A DNA stretch of 43,191 nt from an uncultured Bacilli bacterium (GCA_910587065.1 CAJUMA010000012.1:1-43191); one strand, 5' to 3'. Counted from the stretch's first letter, positions 33,021 to 41,408 are shown. The notes: generated from the letters alone by a model not told the origin. Translations and numbers: made by a program.

Positions 33021-33906
33021 ATTTTGTGTAAAATCTATATAGGTTAATTGAAGGCTTATTGAATAGTCTAAATTTTATCGATGAGGTTCCAATACCACCA
33101 TTAATATAAAGATCAGCATTACTTACTTTATAATGTTCATCATAATATTTTTTTGATCCTACTGGTGTATATATAGCACCAATTAAAGGTAATCTAACTT
33201 GGCCTAAGTGAGAGTGTCCAGCTAAATACAAATTAAAATCATAGTTATTAATTTCCTTTATTTGATCGGGTTCGTGAGCCAACACAATTGTATAATGATT
33301 ACTTCCTATTTCGTTTAAATAGCTAAAAGCATTTTGATAATCTGGCGTACCTTTTAATAAATCATCTAAACCAACAAAAATAATTGGTTTTTTACTTTCA
33401 TGATATAAGTATTCATAAGTGTTATCTAAATAATGCCATCCCAGTTCATCAATTAGGGAATTAAAATAATCATGTTCATAATCATGGTTTCCCTTGACTG
33501 CTAAAACTTCAATATCGGGATTAATTTTACTCAGTTCTCCTCTTAAAGAAGTAGCATCATTTTCAGATAATTTAAAGTCTTTATCTATTAGATCTCCAGT
33601 AAATACAACGACATGTGGCTCTTCACTATTGATTTTTTTTACTAACTTTTTTACATCATCAATAAATATAGTCGAGCCATAGTGCAAGTCACTAAAATGC
33701 ACTATTTTAAATCCATCATAATATTCATCTAAATGTGTTGTCTTAATGGCATATTCTTTAACAACTAAACCTTTGGTACCCAAAAATCTAGCATAAAAAA
33801 CAGTTATAAAAATTATAAATAGAATAGTTAGAACTATTTTGATAATTCTTTTTTTGTTTGAACTTTCTTCAATTAATTCTTCCTTTATTTCATCAATACT
33901 ATCCAT
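33019..33906 (-). CDS. Membrane-anchored metallophosphoesterase (YkuE-like)
   Basis: 295 residues. One membrane helix (about 22-42) anchors an outside calcineurin-type domain with the full metal set: HFSDLHYGS, FTGDLID, VKGNHDYEHD, LAHEPDQ and LAGHSHLGQVRLP. YkuE-like members act on phospholipids or UDP-sugars outside or at the membrane. GGAGG is 6 nt before the ATG. It begins 2 nt after the CPBP gene, so the two are co-transcribed. Confidence 0.9.
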   Translation of the reverse strand: MDSIDEIKEELIEESSNKKRIIKIVLTILFIIFITVFYARFLGTKGLVVKEYAIKTTHLDEYYDGFKIVHFSDLHYGSTIFIDDVKKLVKKINSEEPHVVVFTGDLIDKDFKLSENDATSLRGELSKINPDIEVLAVKGNHDYEHDYFNSLIDELGWHYLDNTYEYLYHESKKPIIFVGLDDLLKGTPDYQNAFSYLNEIGSNHYTIVLAHEPDQIKEINNYDFNLYLAGHSHLGQVRLPLIGAIYTPVGSKKYYDEHYKVSNADLYINGGIGTSSIKFRLFNKPSINLYRFYTK

Positions 33907-33908
33907 AA

Positions 33909-34574
33909 CTAACCTCCAAATATTAAAAGTAAAACAATCGTTGATATATTATTAAACATATGTGCAATAATTGACGTGCATATATTGTTTGTTTTGAAAA
34001 ATGAGTATCCAATACTCATACTTAAGAAAAAGTATGAAATTATATATAAGATTCCAGGAAAACTTAAATTTGCAATAACATGAATGAAAGCAAAAATAAA
34101 CGTGTAAATAAAAAAACTTAAATATTTATTTGTTTTTATATTTTTATAAGGAAATCTAAAAGCTAGTTCTTCAACAATAGGTCCAAGTATCCCAACAGAT
34201 ATGCTCATCAAAAAAGGTGAAGAAAAAAGCATACTCCGAAAATCACTTTCGTTTGAAGAAATATTTCCCAAAATATTATAAAGTAAAATATTTGATAAAT
34301 ACATTAATAAAATAAAGCCAATATATACCAAAATCAATTTTTTTATTAACCCTTTTGTATCTTTTTTTAGATTTTTTAAATCATTAATAAGTTCACCCTT
34401 ATACTTATAAGTAATAATTAAAATTGTGAGTAGGTACCCTAAGAAGTATGATATTTCTTGATTGTTTGTCAACATCAAGACAAATACAACTGAGAATCCT
34501 TCCAGTAAAAAAAGTAAAATGCTTACTAAAATAGCATAAAAACAAGTGGATTTAAAAGTCCTAGATGTACCCAT
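33909..34574 (-). CDS. CPBP-family intramembrane metalloprotease
   Basis: 221 residues from the ATG at 34574, 5 nt after AGGTGA. About seven membrane helices; motifs EELAFRFPYK, FAFIHV and IIAHMFNN are the EExxxR, FxxxH and HxxxN/D set of CAAX/bacteriocin-processing enzymes. Members cut prenylated or membrane peptides or give bacteriocin immunity. No peptide gene is seen beside it. Confidence 0.9.
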   Translation of the reverse strand: MGTSRTFKSTCFYAILVSILLFLLEGFSVVFVLMLTNNQEISYFLGYLLTILIITYKYKGELINDLKNLKKDTKGLIKKLILVYIGFILLMYLSNILLYNILGNISSNESDFRSMLFSSPFLMSISVGILGPIVEELAFRFPYKNIKTNKYLSFFIYTFIFAFIHVIANLSFPGILYIISYFFLSMSIGYSFFKTNNICTSIIAHMFNNISTIVLLLIFGG

Positions 34575-34618
34575 TATAATCACCTATAATTATTTTAACA
34601 TACTTTAACTTCTTTTGT

Positions 34619-34646
34619 TTGAAAATAAATGAATTTGTGCTATAAT
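34619..34646 (+). promoter_or_regulatory. Promoter of the Tad-like operon
   Basis: TTGAAA at 34619-34624, 16-nt spacer, TATAAT at 34641-34646, then a leader of about 50 nt. Confidence 0.7.
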
Positions 34647-34701
34647 TGTCATAGTAGAGGGTTTTCGAGTGTGATTATTTTTTATATTGGAGGGAATTTA
34701 A

Positions 34702-35499
34702 ATGGCGAAGAATAAATCCAAAAGTGGCATGGGCGCAATAAAGCGTTTTGTTGGAAATAAAAATACAGTAACAATTTTAGGATTTGCTGCTTGTGTTCTA
34801 ACTTTAATAATAGGCTATAATATACGTGTTAAGGATGCGATTTCTCCAACAAGTTTACCAGTTGCTAAGGACACCATTCCTTCAAGAACTTTAATTACAA
34901 ATGAACTTGTAGGAAGGATAAATATTGCATCAACTTATGTAAATGAGGCAAGTAATGTTGTAAGAAATGTTAAAGATGTTGTTGGAAAATATGTTTCCCA
35001 TAAAACAACTATACCAAAAGGGGGATTGTTTTATAAAGATCAATTAAGCGAGGCTAATGAAATGCCTGATGCAGCATTTGCAAACATTGAAGATGGTCAA
35101 ACTATATATAGTCTAGCAGTTGATAAAGAAACAACTTTTGCAAACTCGATTAGAGCAGGAGATTATATAGATTTATACATGTCAGCAAAAGATTTTAACA
35201 ATGATAACTTAGTTATTTATGGTTGCTTAATTAGCAGTATTAGAGTTTTAGCAGTAAAAGACTCTAAAGGAAATAACATTGTAAAAAATACACTTGCTTA
35301 CGGAGAACCTGCTGAACTTTTATTTGCCGTTGATGATGAAATGTTTGATTTATTAAGAGAAACAGAATGGGTTCAAGGTGATATTGTCTTATCCCCAGTA
35401 ATCTATAATAAAAACTATACAGCATCAGCTAATGAAACAGAAGTAGGAAGCGAACAATTGCAACAATTTATAAAAAATCAAGTTAGAGACTTTAGTTAG
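34702..35499 (+). CDS. CpaB/RcpC-like SAF-domain membrane protein 1
   Basis: 265 residues: basic N terminus, one membrane helix (about 24-42), then an outside SAF domain (VAKDTIPSRTLITNELVGRI, conserved hinge VGKYVSHKTTIPKGGLFYKDQLS) and a second beta domain. CpaB/RcpC proteins belong to Tad/Flp pilus systems, where they are thought to sit at the envelope beside the secretion channel; in Firmicutes there is no outer-membrane channel and they may bind peptidoglycan instead. The next gene is a second copy of the same type. Confidence 0.8.
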   Translation: MAKNKSKSGMGAIKRFVGNKNTVTILGFAACVLTLIIGYNIRVKDAISPTSLPVAKDTIPSRTLITNELVGRINIASTYVNEASNVVRNVKDVVGKYVSHKTTIPKGGLFYKDQLSEANEMPDAAFANIEDGQTIYSLAVDKETTFANSIRAGDYIDLYMSAKDFNNDNLVIYGCLISSIRVLAVKDSKGNNIVKNTLAYGEPAELLFAVDDEMFDLLRETEWVQGDIVLSPVIYNKNYTASANETEVGSEQLQQFIKNQVRDFS

Positions 35500-35512
35500 G
35501 AGGATAGTTGTT

Positions 35513-36307
35513 ATGAATGCCGATAATATCAAAGTAAATATAAAAAGATTCTTTAGTAATCCAAATACCCTTACTTTTCTTTTAGTTATTGCACTAATAG
35601 TTGCTGTTTATTTTGTTTATAGTTATATGGTTAATAGGGCAGTAAAACCCGCTTCAATTCCATATGCTTTACAAAAAATAACTTCTAAAAAAGAGATAAC
35701 AAAAGATATGGTCCAAAATGTAAAAATAAGCGGTACATTTATAACCCAAACAGGAAGAGGACTTATCCAGAATTCTCGTTCCTTATATGGAAAATATGTA
35801 GCAGAGGGATACCAAATACCTGAAAAAAGTTTTTTTTATACAGAACAACTAGTAGATGAAAAAACAGCTGAAAAGACACCAGTTGCCGATGCACCTGATG
35901 GCTATACAGTGTTCGATTTAGATGTCGATTTTCATTCAACTTATGGTTGCTCAATAATGCCTGGAAATTATATAGATTTATATTTTAAAGCAACAGATGA
36001 TGATTTCATTATGTTTGGAAAATTTGTTGAAAGTTTAAAAGTTACAAAAGTAGTTGATAAAGATGGTAACGATGTATTTGCGTTAGAAGATGATGTAAAA
36101 CAACCAAAGCCATCAAAGTTATATTTCATTGTACCACGTGAATACAATGATTTATTAAGAAAAGCATTATTAATTTCTTCTAATAATATCGAAATAATTC
36201 CAGTTCCAAGAAATGCTGGTTATTCTGAAAATCCAAAAGAAACTGAAATTGTTAATGATGAAATAAAAGACTTTATATTAAGCAAATCTGTGTACTTAGC
36301 AGGATAA
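35513..36307 (+). CDS. CpaB/RcpC-like SAF-domain membrane protein 2
   Basis: 264 residues, same plan as the preceding protein: membrane helix (about 20-40), SAF domain (IPYALQKITSKKEITKDMV, YGKYVAEGYQIPEKSFFYTEQL), second beta domain. The two are clearly paralogues of low identity, so the duplication is old and they probably form a hetero-oligomer. AGGAGG precedes the ATG. Confidence 0.8.
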   Translation: MNADNIKVNIKRFFSNPNTLTFLLVIALIVAVYFVYSYMVNRAVKPASIPYALQKITSKKEITKDMVQNVKISGTFITQTGRGLIQNSRSLYGKYVAEGYQIPEKSFFYTEQLVDEKTAEKTPVADAPDGYTVFDLDVDFHSTYGCSIMPGNYIDLYFKATDDDFIMFGKFVESLKVTKVVDKDGNDVFALEDDVKQPKPSKLYFIVPREYNDLLRKALLISSNNIEIIPVPRNAGYSENPKETEIVNDEIKDFILSKSVYLAG

Positions 36308-36343
36308 AAGTTTACAAAATATCCACATGGAAGGGGTGAGAAT

Positions 36344-37903
36344 ATGTTAAATTCAATCTTTGATCAGATGGACTTTGGACCATTAAATGAGTTTTTAGAA
36401 GACGATGACATTACTGACGTTTCCTATAGTAACGGTGGTCAAGTATGGCTAAAGACTTTATCTAAAGGTATTTTTCAAATTAATAGGCCTGATATTAATA
36501 ACACCTTTATGGAAAAACTTGCCTTCCAATGCTCTAATGTAATGGGAAAAACATTTAACATGGCCCATCCTTTCCTTGATGCTGAATCAGCTGAGCTACG
36601 TATGAACTTTGTTCATGATTCCATTGCTACTAATGGAATAGCTTGTCTTATTCGTAAAACACCTGCAAAAATAAGGTTAAATAAAGATAAGTTATTGAAT
36701 GAGCAATATGTAACAGAAAAGATACATGATTTTTTACTTAAGTGCGTTGAAGGTCACTGTAATATAATGGTAGCAGGAGAGACTGGTTCAGGTAAAACCG
36801 AACTTGTTAAATACTTGGCTAGTAAAACTAAAGAGGATGAAAAAATTATCACGATAGAAGATACCCTAGAACTTCACCTTGATAAAATTTTCCCAACTCG
36901 TGATATTGTTGCTATGAAAACAAATAACATTGCTTCATACACAGAATCTCTTGTTGCCTGCATGAGACAAAACCCCATTTGGATATTACTTGCCGAAGTT
37001 CGTTCAGCGGAAGCTGTTATGGCTGTTCGTAACTCTATATCATCTGGACACCATATACTATCAACAATCCATGCTGATCGTGCCATATCTATACCTATGC
37101 GTATGTATTCGCTACTAGAATCCAGCCAAGATATTGAACAATTCTTAGGTTCGATTCATAGATATGTTCAAATTGGTATATATGTTAAAGGTTATTTTTC
37201 TAAACGCCTAGGAAGATTTCAACGTGAAATAATAGAAGTATGTGAATTTTATGTTGATCCTAAAACACAAAAACCTGAAGCCAATCTTTTATATCAAAAA
37301 CAACTAGATGGTCGAGTAATAATGCGTAATCCAACGCAAAACTTAAAAGATTATCTTTCAATTGGTAATGTTGAAATTCCGGATGATCCATTTGGTATAG
37401 GAGATGCTGAAGAAGGATATGATGATACTAATAAAACAGCTGCTATAGCGGAAGAGAAGAGACCAGTTCCAGTTCATAGTCAAGACGATCCATTTAATAT
37501 GAATGGAGATGCAGATTCTACGTCATCAAATGTAGCTTCTAGTGGCGGAGTTACTCCACAAGCGCAAGTGATGAGTCAACCTCAAGTAACACAACAAGCA
37601 CAAATGCAACAACAACCTCAATCAATTCCACAAGTTCAACAACCAGCACAAGTGCAGACACCAGCAACAATACAAATGCCAGTACAACAAACTCCACAAG
37701 CTGGACAAACAATTAATAATACTAACGGACAAGTACAAATACAAGCTAGTCAAGTAGCTCAAGCTCTTGGAAATCAAGTTCAAGCTACTCCTCAAGTTGC
37801 TCAAGTCCAACAACCAAAAGTGACTCCTATACAACCAACTGTAGTAGGAGTACAAAACCAAACTCCAATTCCTGGAAGTAACGTAATGCAAGCAGCAGCT
37901 TAA
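36344..37903 (+). CDS. TadA/CpaF-like secretion ATPase with Gln-rich tail
   Basis: 519 residues. The N-terminal two thirds form a TadA/CpaF type-II-secretion ATPase: Walker A GETGSGKT at 145-152, Walker B-type ILLAEVRSAEA (E218; usually GEVR), and GHHILSTIHAD. It should drive pilin export or assembly from the inner face of the membrane. From about residue 350 the protein is disordered, acidic at first and then a run of about 150 residues rich in Gln, Pro, Thr and Val (repeats like QVQQPAQVQ). Known TadA proteins end soon after the ATPase core. Confidence 0.92.
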   Translation: MLNSIFDQMDFGPLNEFLEDDDITDVSYSNGGQVWLKTLSKGIFQINRPDINNTFMEKLAFQCSNVMGKTFNMAHPFLDAESAELRMNFVHDSIATNGIACLIRKTPAKIRLNKDKLLNEQYVTEKIHDFLLKCVEGHCNIMVAGETGSGKTELVKYLASKTKEDEKIITIEDTLELHLDKIFPTRDIVAMKTNNIASYTESLVACMRQNPIWILLAEVRSAEAVMAVRNSISSGHHILSTIHADRAISIPMRMYSLLESSQDIEQFLGSIHRYVQIGIYVKGYFSKRLGRFQREIIEVCEFYVDPKTQKPEANLLYQKQLDGRVIMRNPTQNLKDYLSIGNVEIPDDPFGIGDAEEGYDDTNKTAAIAEEKRPVPVHSQDDPFNMNGDADSTSSNVASSGGVTPQAQVMSQPQVTQQAQMQQQPQSIPQVQQPAQVQTPATIQMPVQQTPQAGQTINNTNGQVQIQASQVAQALGNQVQATPQVAQVQQPKVTPIQPTVVGVQNQTPIPGSNVMQAAA

Positions 37904-37932
37904 GTCAAAAAAAATGAAAGAAGGTATGCTAT

Positions 37933-38826
37933 ATGGAACTATTTATTATGTTAGTTATAGGTATATTTGTAGTTTCCTATCGCCAACAAAATGGTGAAAA
38001 TGTTTATAAGTTTATTGCCACAAGCATAAAAAATATTTACAACAAATATGCTCCTTATAGTTATCAAGAAGTAAGTCAAAAAAGTAAAGAATTAGGTCAA
38101 GAATATGGACCAAAAGAATATTTAGTTCAAGTAATTTTAATTGGTGGAATGTTCTTAGTAATTGGCTATATATATTTTTACAGTATTGTAATGGCAATAT
38201 TTTACATGGGTATATCAATTATGTTTATTCCATATCTAGCGTATCTAAAGAATAAACGTGTCTACAGTGAATTTATCTTTGAAGAAATTCAAGTATATTG
38301 CTCAAATGTTATAAATGAATTTAATACAACTCAATCATTCGTTAAAGCTCTTGAAGGGGTAGTAGCATCAAACATTCTAGAAGAGCCTGTTTTATCCGAT
38401 GTCAAAACAATGATTAGTATGTCTTACCAAAATGGTACAATTGATGAAGCTGTTGAATGGTTTAATCAAAAATATCCATATTATATGGTAAAAAATATGC
38501 ACCAATTATTTTTACAGGTTACAAAAGAAGGTGCTAAAGATTCTGGAGAATCTTTTGAAAATATGATGCTAGATATTGACCTTTTAGTTGAAGGAGTTTA
38601 TCGTGATAAAATGGACCGTGAAGCATCACATAAAAAATTCGTTATGTTCGGTATAGCACTGTATTTCTTAGTTATATTAATTCAAACACTATTAGATAAA
38701 AACAATTATAAAGCCATGCTTTCTTTATGGTATGTTCAAGCTTTATTACACATAGTTATAATAATTAACTCTTACTTTATTATATCAGGTGAGAAATTCT
38801 ATAATGAAGATACGGGGGTTGAATAA
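37933..38826 (+). CDS. TadB-like inner-membrane platform protein
   Basis: 297 residues: three helices at the N terminus (about 3-15 and two closely spaced at 75-115), a cytoplasmic T2SSF-type helical domain (NVINEFNTTQSFVKALEGV) and two C-terminal helices. In Tad systems TadB and TadC form the rotor/platform on which TadA works. Its length fits TadB. Confidence 0.8.
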   Translation: MELFIMLVIGIFVVSYRQQNGENVYKFIATSIKNIYNKYAPYSYQEVSQKSKELGQEYGPKEYLVQVILIGGMFLVIGYIYFYSIVMAIFYMGISIMFIPYLAYLKNKRVYSEFIFEEIQVYCSNVINEFNTTQSFVKALEGVVASNILEEPVLSDVKTMISMSYQNGTIDEAVEWFNQKYPYYMVKNMHQLFLQVTKEGAKDSGESFENMMLDIDLLVEGVYRDKMDREASHKKFVMFGIALYFLVILIQTLLDKNNYKAMLSLWYVQALLHIVIIINSYFIISGEKFYNEDTGVE

Positions 38827-38827
38827 T

Positions 38828-39613
38828 ATGTATATAGAAATAGGCTTTTTAGCAGTAATAATATTATTTGTTATGCAATATATTGGTGGATTTAGTATAA
38901 ATAAATTTGTTGATGACAATGCTGTATATTTTAAAAGATTACAAGAAGATGATTTTGAATTCTATGCTAAGGCTAAATATGGTGATGCTGTAGACATAGA
39001 GAAACTATTTAATGCTCGACTTCGCCAAGCTTTGATGATAAGTTTAATTTTAGGATTTATGTTAATAAATAAGTTAAGTGGATCAACAGCTTTAATTGTT
39101 TTCGCCATATTTTTTGGTATGTTTAAACTACCTTATGTTCAATTAAAACAACATTATAAAAGTCACTTGCATTTAATAGATGCTCAGTTGCCTTATTATT
39201 TAAAAAACTTAGAAATATTAATTCAACACTATACAGTTCCTGTAGCGTTAGGTAAGTCAGTTGGTGATGCACCTGAAATATTCCAAGAAGGATTAAGGGA
39301 TTTAATTGAAAAAATTAATGCTGGTGATTCGAGTGTTCAACCATATATGGAGTTTGCTCGAGAATATCCAGTACGTGATTCAATGCGTATGATGCGACTT
39401 TTATACCGTTTAGGTTTAGGTAAACAAGAAAGAAAACAAGAGCAATTGCTAACATTCTCAAGAACAGTTTCCGCTTTACAACAAAAAGCAAGAGAAGCAA
39501 GATATAAATCACGTCTTGATAAAATGGAATCAAAAACAATGCAAATGTTAGTATGTACTGGTGTTGGTGTAATGCTTTTGCTCGTACTATCAATACTTCA
39601 ATCATTTGGCTAG
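38828..39613 (+). CDS. TadC-like inner-membrane platform protein
   Basis: 261 residues. ATG 38828, just after a G-rich site and 1 nt after the preceding stop, is preferred to the GTG upstream. It has helices at about 3-21 and two close together at 72-108, then a cytoplasmic domain with LPYYLKNLEILIQHYTVP and a C-terminal helix. It pairs with the TadB-like protein before it. A strong terminator follows, so the ATPase operon ends here. Confidence 0.78.
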   Translation: MYIEIGFLAVIILFVMQYIGGFSINKFVDDNAVYFKRLQEDDFEFYAKAKYGDAVDIEKLFNARLRQALMISLILGFMLINKLSGSTALIVFAIFFGMFKLPYVQLKQHYKSHLHLIDAQLPYYLKNLEILIQHYTVPVALGKSVGDAPEIFQEGLRDLIEKINAGDSSVQPYMEFAREYPVRDSMRMMRLLYRLGLGKQERKQEQLLTFSRTVSALQQKAREARYKSRLDKMESKTMQMLVCTGVGVMLLLVLSILQSFG

Positions 39614-39636
39614 AAAATGGATTTTTATCCATTTTT
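39614..39636 (+). terminator. Intrinsic terminator of the Tad-like operon
   Basis: Stem AAAATGGAT/ATCCATTTT with a TTTT loop and following T. Confidence 0.9.
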
Positions 39637-39638
39637 AA

Positions 39639-39667
39639 TTGCTATAAAAAGTATTAGCATATATAAT
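39639..39667 (+). promoter_or_regulatory. Sigma-A promoter of the 250-residue unknown gene
   Basis: TTGCTA at 39639-39644, 17-nt spacer, TATAAT at 39662-39667. Confidence 0.7.
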
Positions 39668-39691
39668 AAATAATTAAAAGGAAATGACTAA

Positions 39692-40444
39692 ATGGCATTT
39701 TTAGATGACCTTAAGAAGCATATAGAAGGAAATGGATTCTCAATCGAGATGCTAGATTATTGTCGAATGTGTTTTCAATGCGGAGGATTTACTGAAGAAG
39801 ATGAAGAAGAGTTTAAGAAAATACTGAGTGAAAGAGTAAGGGAAAAGTTACCTGATATAGAGGCTTATCTAGATGAAGCATTAGTTGTTCTTTGTATCAA
39901 TAGAGGAGTGCATGAAATTGTTGATGTTTACTTCTATGGAGATGTTGCTTATTCGAAAAAAAGATCAGATGATATAGTGAGAAAATCTACATATCTTTAT
40001 TATATGGAATGTAGTAATTATAAACGATCTTATCTTGACTATTTAAGTCAAAACCTTTCAGCAAATGGTATTAGCAAATCCATTTTAGAAAGATTAGCTA
40101 AATCTTTTTATGATATATTTTCTAAATACTTTAATGATTCTAGATTTCTTGAGACCCTTGATTGGGAAGAAGTTAGAGAGATGGATTATCCATATCTAGA
40201 ATTTGCACTTAGTATTAAAGAAAGTGAAATGGCTAAATTATTACAGCAAAATGAAGTATTTACTTTTAAACTAGCTAGTAAAGTTCAAGACGAAGAAAAA
40301 TGTTGTTTACTTGAATTAGAATATTCTCCATTAGGAGAAGAAGCTCTTAAAGTAGTTTCACTAATTGCTGAACCATTAAAATTATCTAGTTTACTTGAAA
40401 ATAAAAAAGGAACTAAAAAAAGAGAGTTAACTCAAAAAGACTAA
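39692..40444 (+). CDS. Unknown soluble helical protein downstream of the Tad-like operon
   Basis: 250 residues, no signal, no membrane helix; acidic and mostly helical, with FEED-type clusters and paired cysteines (CRMCFQCGG near residue 25, KCCLLELE near 208). I do not recognise it. It has its own promoter, but its position just after TadC suggests a link with that system; alternatively it is only a neighbour. A weak AAAGGAA site precedes the ATG. Confidence 0.6.
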   Translation: MAFLDDLKKHIEGNGFSIEMLDYCRMCFQCGGFTEEDEEEFKKILSERVREKLPDIEAYLDEALVVLCINRGVHEIVDVYFYGDVAYSKKRSDDIVRKSTYLYYMECSNYKRSYLDYLSQNLSANGISKSILERLAKSFYDIFSKYFNDSRFLETLDWEEVREMDYPYLEFALSIKESEMAKLLQQNEVFTFKLASKVQDEEKCCLLELEYSPLGEEALKVVSLIAEPLKLSSLLENKKGTKKRELTQKD

Positions 40445-40483
40445 AAAAGAAACATAAAACTAATTAATAAGATTATGTAGTGT

Positions 40484-40640
40484 TTTAGCTGTGTAAAAAT
40501 ATTCGTATTTTTTATCCCGTTAGCTATCATGCAAAACAGGAAAATAACTTGTTTTGGTGAGCAATACAGATATGAAAAATCTGTTATAAAGTGCCGGAAA
40601 TACGTTGAAATTTATACTGGTAATAGAAATAATTTCTTGC
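40484..40640 (+). ncRNA. Possible structured RNA or toxin leader
   Basis: The gap 40445-40714 has no long ORF but several short hairpins: AAAAATA/TATTTTT with a TTCG loop (40495-40512), AAAACA/TGTTTT (40533-40555), ACAGAT/ATCTGT (40566-40584) and AGAAA/TTTCT (40626-40637). GTTTT-AGCT near 40482-40490 can also pair with AGCT...AAAAC near 40522-40537. The density is above that of other gaps in the window. I cannot name a family; it may be only the toxin leader. Confidence 0.3.
40605..40633 (+). promoter_or_regulatory. Candidate promoter of the small toxin-like gene
   Basis: TTGAAA at 40605-40610, 17-nt spacer, AATAAT at 40628-40633. Confidence 0.35.
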
Positions 40641-40679
40641 TAATATGAACTTAGGAGTATTTAACAAGTCGGATGTCTG

Positions 40680-40704
40680 CCTCCAACCTAAAAAAGGAAG
40701 GAGG
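40680..40704 (+). promoter_or_regulatory. Hairpin that hides the ribosome site of the toxin-like gene
   Basis: CCTCC at 40680-40684 pairs with GGAGG at 40700-40704, and CCT with AGG inside. The second arm is part of AAGGAGGTGAT (40698-40708), a perfect match to the 16S rRNA end. A strong but masked site is a known feature of type I toxin mRNAs. Confidence 0.6.
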
Positions 40705-40714
40705 TGATGGTAAC

Positions 40715-40813
40715 ATGAAAAACAAGACTTTTATCATTAAGGTTTTGCGGTTAGTTGCTGTCATATTATTTCTTCTATTCTTAATAATAGTAGTCATAAA
40801 AAAAGACATCTAA
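40715..40813 (+). CDS. Small hydrophobic peptide, candidate type I toxin
   Basis: 32 residues: MKNKTFIIKVLRLVAVILFL then LFLIIVVIKKDI. A basic start, one membrane helix (about 10-28) and a charged end match the size and layout of membrane-active type I toxins such as TxpA, BsrG or Fst-like peptides, without close sequence likeness that I can see. The ribosome site is a perfect AAGGAGGTGAT 6 nt before the ATG and is locked in a hairpin. A promoter on the other strand points at its 3' end. A small membrane protein with a normal job is the alternative. Confidence 0.65.
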   Translation: MKNKTFIIKVLRLVAVILFLLFLIIVVIKKDI

Positions 40814-40909
40814 GTCAAACGACTTAAATGTCAACCAAACTTATGAGGTAGGCATTCGACACACAACTGTTAAATGCTCCCTTTTTATTGTATGAAGTTT
40901 CCTTCACCT
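40797..40909 (-). ncRNA. Candidate antisense antitoxin RNA
   Basis: On the minus strand a strong promoter (below) would start an RNA at about 40909. It ends at a hairpin (GACAT/AAGTC arms, plus 40805-40832) followed by seven U from 40804 to 40798. This RNA of about 110 nt is fully complementary to the 3' end of the toxin-like mRNA, which reads through the hairpin (no T run on the plus strand) and ends at about 40886. Overlap of 3' ends is the TxpA/RatA and BsrG/SR4 layout. Confidence 0.6.
40852..40886 (+). terminator. Terminator of the toxin-like mRNA
   Basis: Stem GCATT/AATGC (40852-40856 and 40873-40877), with outer GG/CC pairs, then TTTTT at 40882-40886. Confidence 0.6.
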
Positions 40910-40915
40910 AAATAC

Positions 40916-40944
40916 ATAATAACATATTTAAATATTGGGTTCAA
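40916..40944 (-). promoter_or_regulatory. Promoter of the antisense RNA
   Basis: Minus strand TTGAAC (plus 40939-40944), 17-nt spacer, TATTAT (plus 40916-40921). Near-consensus. Confidence 0.7.
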
Positions 40945-40949
40945 GTAAT

Positions 40950-41378
40950 TTAATCTAAATTCCATAATTGAAATTTGCCTGTGATTTCATTTACGTCTTT
41001 AGTGTTCCCATAAATAATGGCACCCATGTATTCCAACTCATCATTTTTCTTAGATGCAACTGCTTCAACAAGTTCTTCATCTGTTCTTGTTTCTAACATG
41101 TCTTTAGGATAGTCGGCTACTAATAAATTCTTATTTTCTTTAGCTTTATCAATAGCAGCTTTTAACTTTCCTGCTTTTACTTTTGTAACAATAAAGGGAA
41201 ATTTACTAATTCCCAAATGATTAATTCCTGATGCATCAGTTAATATTTTCTTTCCCATAATTTCTGTATCGGAATATTTTCCAATTGAAACTGCTAAATG
41301 ACCAATAACATTTAATGCTGTAGCAGCATCGACATTAGTTGCAATAATTCCAACAATTTTTTTATCTTCGTAATTCAT
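40950..41378 (-). CDS. DUF2000-family protein
   Basis: 142 residues, soluble. The start KIVGIIATNVDAATALNVIGHL and the later SGINHLGISKFPFIV and YMGAIIYGNT blocks agree with the DUF2000 family, which has a peptidyl-tRNA-hydrolase-like fold and no proven activity. GAAGGAGAG precedes the ATG. A 28-codon ORF comes just ahead in the same transcript. I see no terminator after it, so its mRNA may run on through the antisense RNA below. Confidence 0.75.
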   Translation of the reverse strand: MNYEDKKIVGIIATNVDAATALNVIGHLAVSIGKYSDTEIMGKKILTDASGINHLGISKFPFIVTKVKAGKLKAAIDKAKENKNLLVADYPKDMLETRTDEELVEAVASKKNDELEYMGAIIYGNTKDVNEITGKFQLWNLD

Positions 41379-41408
41379 AATTATTTCTCTCCTTCATTTT
41401 TTTATTGT

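Noticed and set aside
37622..37891. Minus-strand ORF opposite the Gln-rich tail
   Set aside because: It is the reverse reading of Gln/Pro/Val repeats, giving a Leu/Trp/Ser-rich product without ribosome site.
40484..40720. tracrRNA-like pairing (GTTTT-AGCT with AGCT-AAAAC)
   Set aside because: There is no cas9, no repeat array and the pairing is short; more likely a part of a leader.
40855..40861. TTCGACA (Spo0A-box core) after the toxin-like gene
   Set aside because: It lies inside the plus-strand terminator stem-loop with no -10 at a useful distance; the 7-mer also appears by chance in genes here (for example in acpS and ftsX).
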